From the NCBI GenBank assembly GCA_034189695.1, contig JAXHUA010000060.1, positions 1 through 10,436 on the forward strand: 10,436 nt of DNA. Reading direction: 5' to 3'. A model generated the notes under the pieces. It ran no database searches and had not been told where the DNA came from. It was given only the letters and a program-made list of their open reading frames with translations. Positions 4,346 through 10,436 of the stretch are shown in pieces (the first letter of the stretch is position 1; each line of letters begins with the position of its first letter). The position numbers and the translations under genes were made by a program. The DNA comes from JAXHUA01 sp034189695 (GTDB lineage Bacteria; Chloroflexota; Dehalococcoidia; E44-bin15).

Positions 4346-6736
4346 CTACCACACCTCGCTGCCGCCGGCGAAGGTGACGGTGAATACCTTTGCCGGGGCG
4401 CCCGTCTCCTCCACGTTGGGGACCCGGTTACCCGAGAGGCTGCCGTACCCGGCGGGCACATAGAGCGTGAAGTCGAGCGGCTTCGCCGCGCCGCTCGCCA
4501 CGTCCGTCATGTAGCGCTGGACACCGCCCGGGTCAGGCTCGAACAAGAGGTTGCCGGTGTACTCCGCGCTGTTCTGGGTCATGTCGGCGTACCGGAGGCA
4601 ATGACCGTACATGCTGGGGAATGAGACCCCCAGCGGGAAGCCGGCGCCGTAGATGGAGTTGCCGAGTTGCATGTATGAGGCGAGCTTGAAGCTGGGCCAC
4701 TTCCCCTGGCCCCAGGTGAGCCCGCTCAGGAAGGGGTCCTGCCCTTCGATGCCCAACTGCGACATGGTGTAGGCCGCCAGACAGGCCGGGCCGAAGTAGA
4801 AGTACCGCAGCATGTCGTGCCCGTCCGCGTTCCATGCCGGGTTGCTCAGCTTCAGCAGCGTCGCATTGAGCGTGAACGAGCCGTGATGGTGCCCCAGCCT
4901 CGTCCTGCCCTCCATTGATATCCTCACCCCCATGAGGGCCAGGATGGGGCTCACCAGCCCGTTCTTGCCGAACTCCTCGTAGCTGATTGCGCCGTCGCCG
5001 TCCTCGTCAAAGGCCTCCAGGAACTCCTGCTTCAGCGATGAGCCGGCCAGTTGGTCCACGGCCTCCAGGTAGGCGAGCGACGTTCTCTGCAGGTCCCACG
5101 GAACCTTGAACACGTCGAAGTACATCGTCCCGGTGACCAGCTCTGAGAAGGTGCCACCGTCGACAGTTCCCAGCCGTCCTTCCAACGAAGCCAGGGGCCG
5201 GTCGGAGACGGCATCATGCCCTACCACGTGGTACGCCCTGGTGCCCAGGCCCCTTTTCTCGGCGTATCTGAAGAAGGGGTCGCGCGCCAGCGGGCAGTCG
5301 TACCCCGCCCCGGTGACGATGTTGCCGTCCTCAACAGCCGGTACCGGGACCTTCTGGGGGAAAGGCCCGCCGTTGCCGTCGTCAATGCCGGCCTGCTGCG
5401 CTTCGTCCATTGGCACGTTACTGAACATGTAGCGGGCACACAGGAGGTCGGTTGCCACCGGGTCGAGACCGGCGAACACCAGTCCCTCGGGCTCTCTCGT
5501 GCCCGGGATGCTGCCGGTGTGGTCGCGGTTGATGGTGTCGATCCCGTCGACCACGTGCAGTATGAAGACGTCCTGGCTCGCCACCGCCTTCACCACATCC
5601 GCCATTGTCGCCGCGAGGCCGTGCGTCCTGGTCATGATGCAGCTCCCCGAGGAATTCCTCCGGGGTACTCCGGTGGCCTCGTCGACCTCGGCGAGCCACC
5701 TGGCGTGCGGCAGGCCGGCTTTGAGCCCGGGTACCGCGTTGTACGGGGTGCTGTACTTCCAGCGGTGCATGTCCTCGCCCTTCTCCGCCGCCTGCATCGG
5801 ACAGAGCCCTATGCCCACGTTCTTCATGGCCGCGGTCAGCAGCGTGAGCTGGTGCACCTTGAGCTTGGGCACGTTGACCAGAACGCACCCGGGGTATGCC
5901 TTCACGTCCTCGGGGTCGTTTGGGTCGCCACCGACGACCGCCTTGTGCAGTGCTATGGAGCGGAAGTTGGCGCCGTCGGGGACCTCAACCTCACGCTCCC
6001 TGCTCAGGTCGTCGCCGGTGCTATTGAGGTCGTACACCATCAGCCTGTTCGGGGCGTCGCCTGGAGGTATGCAGGTGCCGGCGACGCTCTCCTGGTATCC
6101 CAGCATCGGGTCGTCCGTGTGTGAAGGGTCGTGGGTCTCGGCCAGGTACTTGCGGGCGAAGTAGAACCCCCAGCCGCCGTAGAAATCGCCCACCCTGCCC
6201 TCGATCGCCGCCTCCGGGGTGACCGGCCGGCCATCGGGGTTGAGCAGGGTGAACAGGCCCGACGCAGCGGGCATGGTGGTGGCCGCCTCACCGAGGCACA
6301 TCTGATGGTAGCTGATGTCCAGCCTGTCGTGGAGCCACCGCATCAATGCGGCGACGAATGCCCACTCGGTGCACGCGGTGCTGCCCATCCCGGGCCCGTG
6401 CATCTGAGGGTCGATGGCGTAGATGGTGACCAGATTGGGCTTCACCAGCAGCTTCCGCCCTGTCGCCACCCGCGATTCTATCTCGTTGCCGAAGCCCGTC
6501 TCTTCCTGGAGAGCGGCAAGGGCTGGGTCGAGGCTCTCGTAGGTGTAGTCGATCTTGTCCCGTATCTGTTGCCAGGCGCCCTCATCGGACGTGTTGATGT
6601 AGTCCTGAAGAAGCTCGCCTATGCCGGCGTACGACCTGCGAGTGTCCAAACGGGCTACGCTGACTGGGGAGCCGGACGAGTCGGTGATGCGCGCCCCAAC
6701 GGAAGACCTCACTGAGATTCCCTTGGCACGGAGCAT
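4346..6736 (-). CDS. Long DUF362-domain protein with C-terminal EF-hand
   Basis: A 796-residue soluble protein with no signal peptide or membrane segment. The DUF362 signature blocks are spread over residues about 95-435: L-L-V-K-P-N-L-V (96-103), V-N-V-P-K-L-K-V-H (287-295) followed by A-M-K-N-V-G-I-G (303-310), and V-V-D-G-I-D (395-400) leading to L-D-P-V-A-T-D (424-430). DUF362 proteins are of unknown biochemical function; some relatives carry iron-sulfur domains, which I do not see here. Residues 577-588 form a canonical EF-hand loop (D577, D579, D581, S585, E588), pointing to calcium binding. The region 440-796 has no other fold I recognise and makes this much longer than a basic DUF362 protein. 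AGGAGG about seven bases upstream supports the ATG at 6736. It lies 68 bp behind the hydrolase and is probably co-transcribed. Confidence 0.82.
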   Translation of the reverse strand: MLRAKGISVRSSVGARITDSSGSPVSVARLDTRRSYAGIGELLQDYINTSDEGAWQQIRDKIDYTYESLDPALAALQEETGFGNEIESRVATGRKLLVKPNLVTIYAIDPQMHGPGMGSTACTEWAFVAALMRWLHDRLDISYHQMCLGEAATTMPAASGLFTLLNPDGRPVTPEAAIEGRVGDFYGGWGFYFARKYLAETHDPSHTDDPMLGYQESVAGTCIPPGDAPNRLMVYDLNSTGDDLSREREVEVPDGANFRSIALHKAVVGGDPNDPEDVKAYPGCVLVNVPKLKVHQLTLLTAAMKNVGIGLCPMQAAEKGEDMHRWKYSTPYNAVPGLKAGLPHARWLAEVDEATGVPRRNSSGSCIMTRTHGLAATMADVVKAVASQDVFILHVVDGIDTINRDHTGSIPGTREPEGLVFAGLDPVATDLLCARYMFSNVPMDEAQQAGIDDGNGGPFPQKVPVPAVEDGNIVTGAGYDCPLARDPFFRYAEKRGLGTRAYHVVGHDAVSDRPLASLEGRLGTVDGGTFSELVTGTMYFDVFKVPWDLQRTSLAYLEAVDQLAGSSLKQEFLEAFDEDGDGAISYEEFGKNGLVSPILALMGVRISMEGRTRLGHHHGSFTLNATLLKLSNPAWNADGHDMLRYFYFGPACLAAYTMSQLGIEGQDPFLSGLTWGQGKWPSFKLASYMQLGNSIYGAGFPLGVSFPSMYGHCLRYADMTQNSAEYTGNLLFEPDPGGVQRYMTDVASGAAKPLDFTLYVPAGYGSLSGNRVPNVEETGAPAKVFTVTFAGGSEVW

Positions 6737-6804
6737 CCCGACCCTCCTCCGGTATGGCGTGTGTACACGTTCGACGCCGTCGTATTGCTGTCAGGATGGC
6801 GGAG

Positions 6805-7728
6805 CTACTGCAGCACCCGCCGTCTGCGCCCCTCAACGCGGGCTCCGCTCGGCCGACCCAACAAGAGGAAATGGAGAGCGAGCTGATTGAACAGCTCACA
6901 CTGCTCGTACTGCGGGCAATGGCCGGCACGCTCTATGACTTCCAGGCGCGAACCCCGGAGGATAGCGTGCATCTGCTGGCCAAGCTCGAGCGGCACCGCC
7001 CTGTCCTGCCGCCCCCAGACGAGCAGTGCCGGAACCCGCATCCTGCCGAGGCTGATGATATCTTCCAGAAGCGTGCCGAGCGAGGCGTGGTCCCGCATGA
7101 GCTGCAGGCCGATATCGGTGGTGCCGCATATCTTGTGGAAGCGGGTGACGTTCTCGAAGTAGTCGTCGGTTACAAGCGCCTTGTCGTGGAACCAGACCGA
7201 CCGCAGCAACATCCTGCGTGGGAGGTTGCAGCGCAGGCCCATGAGGGACTCCCCCACCTTGGGCAGCAAAGCGATTCGCCCCATCGCCGGCAGGGGGCCA
7301 GGCAGCCCTTTGGCGCTCACCAGAATCAGTTTGTTGACGCGATGCCTGTTCTGGGCGGTGAAGTGAATGCAGACACCACCTCCCATCGACTGACCCACCA
7401 GCGAGGCCCGGTCGATGCCCATCGCATCCATGAACTTCACGAGCTGGTCGGCGTAGAGCGGGTAGCCGTGCTTCGCCGGCATACGGCTGCTGTAGCCGGA
7501 TCCCCAGAGGTCAATGGCGAAGACCTTGAAATGCTCCGCCAGGGCGTCGATATTCCTGACCCACATGTAGGAATCGTAGAAGAAGCCGTGGACCAGAATG
7601 ACGGGCTCCCCCTGCCCCTTCTCGATGTAGTGGGTGGAGTAGCCGTCCGTCTGAAGGAACTTGCCTGGTGCGTGCAATTCCGCCCACGTGTGAAGCGGCT
7701 GGCTGTTCCATGGCACGAACCCACCCAT
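6805..7728 (-). CDS. Alpha/beta-fold hydrolase
   Basis: A 307-residue hydrolase of the MhpC/BphD-like group. H-G-F-F (47-50) after a V-I-L-V strand forms the oxyanion region; the nucleophile elbow is G-Q-S-M-G-G (112-117) with Ser114; the acid is Asp242 in W-G-R-Q-D-R-A-V-P; the histidine is His270 in A-G-H-C-P-Q-Y-E. All three triad members are in place, and residues about 140-215 form the variable lid. Carbon-carbon hydrolases of aromatic degradation and esterases share these features, so the substrate is undecided. The ORF is open for 52 further codons upstream (to 7884), but an excellent AAGGAGG at 7735-7741, six bases before ATG 7728, and the lack of a family match in the extension favour the shorter form. 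The gene is first in a probable two-gene unit with the DUF362 gene. Confidence 0.93.
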   Translation of the reverse strand: MGGFVPWNSQPLHTWAELHAPGKFLQTDGYSTHYIEKGQGEPVILVHGFFYDSYMWVRNIDALAEHFKVFAIDLWGSGYSSRMPAKHGYPLYADQLVKFMDAMGIDRASLVGQSMGGGVCIHFTAQNRHRVNKLILVSAKGLPGPLPAMGRIALLPKVGESLMGLRCNLPRRMLLRSVWFHDKALVTDDYFENVTRFHKICGTTDIGLQLMRDHASLGTLLEDIISLGRMRVPALLVWGRQDRAVPLELGQQMHAILRGSRLEVIERAGHCPQYEQCELFNQLALHFLLLGRPSGARVEGRRRRVLQ

Positions 7729-7734
7729 GCTCGG

Positions 7735-7741
7735 CCTCCTT
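7735..7741 (-). promoter_or_regulatory. Ribosome-binding site that decides the hydrolase start
   Basis: AAGGAGG on the minus strand, inside the longer run GGAGGAAGGAGG, lies six bases before ATG 7728. The upstream in-frame ATG at 7884 has only a weak GGACGAG, so the short start is preferred. Confidence 0.8.
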
Positions 7742-7911
7742 CCTCCATTGCTGACGCCGAACCACCGAAGCAACTCCGGGTGACGCCAGCATGGCGCGCA
7801 TGCGCCTATGAACTTGGGGGCATTTGCCGCAGGCTGGCTCGCGGGGGCGCCGAGCACGTCCTGATGACAGAGCGCAGTGCGCATACTCGTCCAGGACTAT
7901 CTGCGGCGAGA

Positions 7912-7940
7912 ATGGTACCACGGAAGCGCGGGAATGTCAA
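7912..7940 (-). promoter_or_regulatory. Promoter of the hydrolase-DUF362 unit, extended -10
   Basis: On the minus strand a perfect TTGACA (7935-7940), 17 bp, and TACCAT (7912-7917) with TG two bases before the -10 form the same extended -10 arrangement as the other promoters in this window. Transcription should begin near 7905, giving a leader of about 177 nt before ATG 7728. The -10 lies in the palindrome TGGTACCA (7913-7920), which could be part of a small operator. Within the 308-bp gap 7729-8036 I see no other gene; a 5-bp hairpin with loop GCAT (7793-7806) lies in the leader. Confidence 0.7.
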
Positions 7941-8036
7941 GAGGTGAGGCCGTTTTGGACTGCGGTTGCTGTGGCCATCAGTGCTACCTCGCACCATGTC
8001 GGCCGGCTATGGCGTATGCTGCGGGCGCAACGCATT

Positions 8037-9197
8037 CTATCTTCTCTGGTCGAACCTCCGATTCAAGAGCGCTGAGGCGATTCGCACCTTCTGAATCTGG
8101 ATCGTCCCTCCGGCGATGCCCCAGCCCCAGCCATCCCTGAACATGCGCTCTATGGGGTAGTCCTTGGAGTAGCCGTAACCGCCGTGGAGCTGTAGGGCAA
8201 GCCCCGTTACCTCGCGCACCATATCGTTCGCGTAGCACTTGGCCAGATTCGATTCCAGAACGGAAGGGAGCCCCGCCCCGGCGTTCACCGCAGCCCTGTA
8301 GATCAGCAGTCGCGATGATTCGACCTTGAGAGCCATGTCCGCCAGCATAAGCTGTACCGCCTGGAACTCGCAGATCTCCTTTCCGAACTGCTTCCGCTCT
8401 TGGGAGTACCTCGTCGCTTCTTCCAGCGCCCCCTGGGCGATGCCCAGACACATGGTGGCGTTGCCGCACCGCTCCAGGTCGAAGGCCGTCATCAGGTTCC
8501 TGAACTCCCCTTCCTTCACGACAAGGTTCTCCCTGGGGACACGGCAGTCCTGGAAGATGAGGTCGCAGCTAGGGGTTCCTCTGAAACCCATCAGTTGCTC
8601 CTGTTTCCCGCAGGTGAAGCCGGGGATCCCCTTCTCGATTACCAGGCCTCCGATCCCTCTGGCGCCCCTATCTTCGCTGAGCCTGACGTACACCACGTAG
8701 CCCTCAGCGACGCCCCCGCCGGTCACAAAACGCTTCTGACCATTCACGATGTAGTGGTCTCCGTCCAGCACTGCCCTGGTGGTGAGGTCAGTCAAGGCGG
8801 TACCGGCCTCGGGCTCGGTCATGCCGACGGCGAAGAACATCTCCCCCCTTGAGGCCGGTGGCAGGTACTTCTGTTTCAGCTCTTCGGTGCCGAACTGCTC
8901 GATGACCCTCACCGGGCCCACCGACGATTCAAAGACAGGGTGAGCGGCGAGAATAGTGACCCGTGCCAGCTCTTCGATGGCGAGTATGGCGTCCAGGGCT
9001 TCTTGCCCCTGTCCCCCGTAGCTCTGGGGCAGGGTCATTCCTATCAGCCCGAGGTCAATCAGCTTCTGCAGGCAGTCCTGAGGAAGATGCTCAGCCTTCT
9101 CCTCCCACTCCCCTGCCTGCGGGCGTACTTCCTTTTCCGCGAAGTCGTGGACCATCCGCTTCAGCATTATCTGTTCTTCAGTGAGCTGGAAGTCCAT
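8037..9197 (-). CDS. Acyl-CoA dehydrogenase, IVD/LCAD active-site type
   Basis: A 386-residue flavoenzyme of the usual length that puts a double bond at C2-C3 of an acyl-CoA using FAD and passes electrons to electron-transfer flavoprotein. The flavin-contact signature is F-A-V-G-M-T-E-P-E-A-G-T-A (122-134); the C-terminal signature is L-Q-L-H-G-G-Y-G-Y (336-344) followed by P-I-E-R-M-F-R-D (348-355). The usual catalytic Glu of short- and medium-chain enzymes (in Y-E-G-T) is Gly363 here. Instead Glu242 in F-D-L-E-R matches the base of isovaleryl-CoA and long-chain acyl-CoA dehydrogenases. AGGAGG at 9207-9212, nine bases before ATG 9197, fixes the start; the open frame upstream to 9365 has no family similarity. 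It lies downstream of the thiolase on the same strand, consistent with shared acyl-CoA breakdown. Chain length or branching of the substrate cannot be told. Confidence 0.96.
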   Translation of the reverse strand: MDFQLTEEQIMLKRMVHDFAEKEVRPQAGEWEEKAEHLPQDCLQKLIDLGLIGMTLPQSYGGQGQEALDAILAIEELARVTILAAHPVFESSVGPVRVIEQFGTEELKQKYLPPASRGEMFFAVGMTEPEAGTALTDLTTRAVLDGDHYIVNGQKRFVTGGGVAEGYVVYVRLSEDRGARGIGGLVIEKGIPGFTCGKQEQLMGFRGTPSCDLIFQDCRVPRENLVVKEGEFRNLMTAFDLERCGNATMCLGIAQGALEEATRYSQERKQFGKEICEFQAVQLMLADMALKVESSRLLIYRAAVNAGAGLPSVLESNLAKCYANDMVREVTGLALQLHGGYGYSKDYPIERMFRDGWGWGIAGGTIQIQKVRIASALLNRRFDQRR

Positions 9198-9434
9198 CCC
9201 TGCATTCCTCCTGTGCTTCCATTGGCGTTTTCCCGAGCCACCGAATCGGGTCGACGACGCGAACAGAGGCGGTCGCGACCGGCGATGCTGCCGTCTTGTG
9301 TCACCGACTCCCGGGTATGCAGTCCTCGTTGTGCCAAACAGGACCGCCCGCCCGCCCGGGATCACGAAGACCGCTTGCTGGACCGGCGGCAGTCACAGCG
9401 GGGAGGGAGCCATGGGCCAATCGACTGCTCTATC
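9198..9434. other. Gap between thiolase and acyl-CoA dehydrogenase, no gene seen
   Basis: The 237 bp hold the ribosome site of the dehydrogenase (9207-9212) and a perfect 12-bp palindrome with core GGTCGCGACC at 9270-9281, a possible operator. I found no convincing promoter or terminator. A minus-strand TTGGCA occurs near 9330 but has no -10 at proper spacing. The gap is long for one operon, so separate control of the dehydrogenase is possible. Confidence 0.5.
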
Positions 9435-10436
9435 TCAGAGCCCGAAGATGCCGACGAAGCAGGTGCAGGCTGGAGGAACGCCGCCGAGGTTGTGGGGCAG
9501 TCCCCACTTCGGGTCCTTCAACTGGCGGGGGCCGGCCTTCCCCTGGAGTTGCTTGTACATCTCATATATCATCCTCAGCCCGCTGGCGCCGATTGGGTGG
9601 CCGAAGCACTTCAGCCCTCCATCCGGTTGCACTGGCAACCCGCCGTCGATATTGAAGAAGCCTGCCAGGATATCCTCATTCACCTTTCCCCTCGGGCTGA
9701 ACTGGAGGTCCTCCATGGTCACCGCCTCGGTGATGGAGAAACAGTCATGTACCTCAGACATGCCGATCTCCTCCCGGGGGTTCTTCACTCCCGCCTCCTT
9801 GTAGGCCCTGAGGCCCGCCCAATAGGTCGATTCGACGTGGGCGTAGTCGTAGTCGCTCCTGACAAGCCCCTCCGCCCCGACGGACATCTGGAGCGCCTTG
9901 ATGCGCACCGGGTCAGACCTGAACGCCTTGGCGTTCTCAGCTCGCACCACGATGGCTGCCGCTGAGCCGTCGCTCACGCCGCAGCAGTCGAAGAGCCCCA
10001 GCGGCCAGGCGATGATGGGTGCCTTGAGAACCGTCTCCAGGCTCACCTCCCGCTGGAAGTGGGCCTTGGGGTTCAAGGTGCCGTTCTTGTGGCTCTTGAC
10101 CGAGACCAGGCCGATCATCTTCTTCCCGTCCTCAGGGCTCAGCCCGTACTGGGAGAAGTACTTGGTGGCCATCATGGCGAACATGCCCGGCGCTGTCGAG
10201 TTGGGGGTGATGTTCGAGCTGGGTTGGGCCGCGGCGCCCAGGCCGCTGAACCCCGAGTCCTTCAGCTTCTCGACGCCGATGGCCAGCGCGATCCTGACAA
10301 CACCCGCCGCGACGGCGTAGGTCGCGTTTCGCAGCGCGTCCGACGCACTGCAGCAGGCGTTCTCCACACGGGTTATGGGGGCGTACTGCAGCTTCAGCGC
10401 CTCGGCCAGCGGCCCCCCAGTCTCGCCGGACCAGAC
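9435..10436 (-). CDS. Thiolase / acetyl-CoA acetyltransferase, SCP-x-like, 5' end missing
   Basis: The frame is open to the right edge, giving 333 residues of the C-terminal part; roughly 55-65 N-terminal residues are missing judging by the usual site of the active cysteine. The nucleophile region is V-E-N-A-C-C-S-A-S-D-A (24-34 of the fragment), aligning Cys28 with the acyl-accepting Cys of thiolases; the usual C-A-S-G is replaced by C-C-S-A. Later blocks are D-G-S-A-A-A (156-161), E-V-H-D-C-F (228-233), N-I-D-G-G-L (262-267), the catalytic His280 in G-H-P-I-G-A-S-G, and N-L-G-G near the end. E-V-H-D-C-F is typical of SCP-x/lipid-transfer-type thiolases rather than FadA. It would cleave 3-ketoacyl-CoA or act on sterol or branched chains. 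A GTG at 10367 is internal to the domain, not the start. Confidence 0.94.
   Translation of the reverse strand, partial: VWSGETGGPLAEALKLQYAPITRVENACCSASDALRNATYAVAAGVVRIALAIGVEKLKDSGFSGLGAAAQPSSNITPNSTAPGMFAMMATKYFSQYGLSPEDGKKMIGLVSVKSHKNGTLNPKAHFQREVSLETVLKAPIIAWPLGLFDCCGVSDGSAAAIVVRAENAKAFRSDPVRIKALQMSVGAEGLVRSDYDYAHVESTYWAGLRAYKEAGVKNPREEIGMSEVHDCFSITEAVTMEDLQFSPRGKVNEDILAGFFNIDGGLPVQPDGGLKCFGHPIGASGLRMIYEMYKQLQGKAGPRQLKDPKWGLPHNLGGVPPACTCFVGIFGL

Noticed and set aside
4313..4354. GTGTGG and CCACAC around the convergent stop codons as a terminator
   Set aside because: Only 6 bp with a loop of about 30 nt, no T-run, and the right arm lies within the DUF362 coding end.
5216..6124. 302-codon plus-strand ORF opposite the DUF362 gene, and the overlapping 5499-6164 and 6131-6715 frames
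   Set aside because: All are antisense shadows of a gene with recognisable motifs and a good ribosome site; no domain seen.
6754..7947. 397-codon plus-strand ORF opposite the hydrolase
   Set aside because: It runs antisense through a hydrolase with complete motifs; its protein is rich in His, Arg and Pro with no domain, as mirror frames in GC-rich genes are.
9198..9365. 56-codon N-terminal extension of the acyl-CoA dehydrogenase
   Set aside because: The family begins at the M-D-F-x-L-T-E-E-Q block at 9197, which has its own AGGAGG; the extension is Arg-rich without similarity.
8940..9965. 341-codon plus-strand ORF spanning the dehydrogenase-thiolase gap
   Set aside because: It is antisense to both enzymes at its ends and changes character over the gap; no domain recognised.
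1..10436. CRISPR array, tRNA, rRNA or phage genes
   Set aside because: No regularly spaced repeats beyond the single 35-bp pair, no tRNA cloverleaf or rRNA sequence recognised, and no phage-type proteins in any frame.

Overview
The window is GC-rich bacterial DNA with compact, overlapping genes, strong Shine-Dalgarno sites and sigma70-type promoters. A TetR-controlled FtsX/MacB-type exporter sits beside fatty-acid or lipid catabolism genes (SCP-x-like thiolase, acyl-CoA dehydrogenase), an alpha/beta hydrolase and a long DUF362 protein. This combination resembles Chloroflexota (Dehalococcoidia/SAR202-like) genomes, but that is inference from gene content and recalled protein style, not from a marker gene.

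Layout. Positions 1-131 look like the end of an insertion sequence: the first 18 codons of a leftward ORF that resembles a transposase N-terminus, preceded by two 35-bp-spaced repeats and a promoter. From about 125 a rightward promoter would drive a transcript of about 260 nt with no ordinary protein gene. That transcript holds a 14-codon ORF whose ribosome site lies in one of two mutually exclusive hairpins, several further hairpins, and a textbook intrinsic terminator at 388-421. It is the least explained part of the window. At 551-606 lies a consensus extended -10 promoter with an 11+11 bp TetR-type operator over the expected transcription start. It drives a three-gene overlapping operon to 4311: tetR, ABC ATPase, FtsX-family permease.

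From 4346 onward all genes are on the minus strand. Read in their own direction they are: a thiolase cut by the right edge (10436-9435), an acyl-CoA dehydrogenase of IVD/LCAD active-site type (9197-8037), then after a 308-bp gap with a consensus promoter an alpha/beta hydrolase (7728-6805), and a 796-residue DUF362 protein with an EF-hand (6736-4346). The exporter operon and the DUF362 gene converge with only 34 bp between stop codons.

How they work together. TetR probably represses itself and the exporter until a ligand, likely the exporter's substrate, is bound. Thiolase and dehydrogenase fit acyl-CoA degradation. The hydrolase and DUF362 genes look co-transcribed, but their joint role is unknown. 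The RNA upstream of tetR could be an independent small RNA or an attenuated leader whose read-through would feed the exporter operon; the sequence alone does not decide this.
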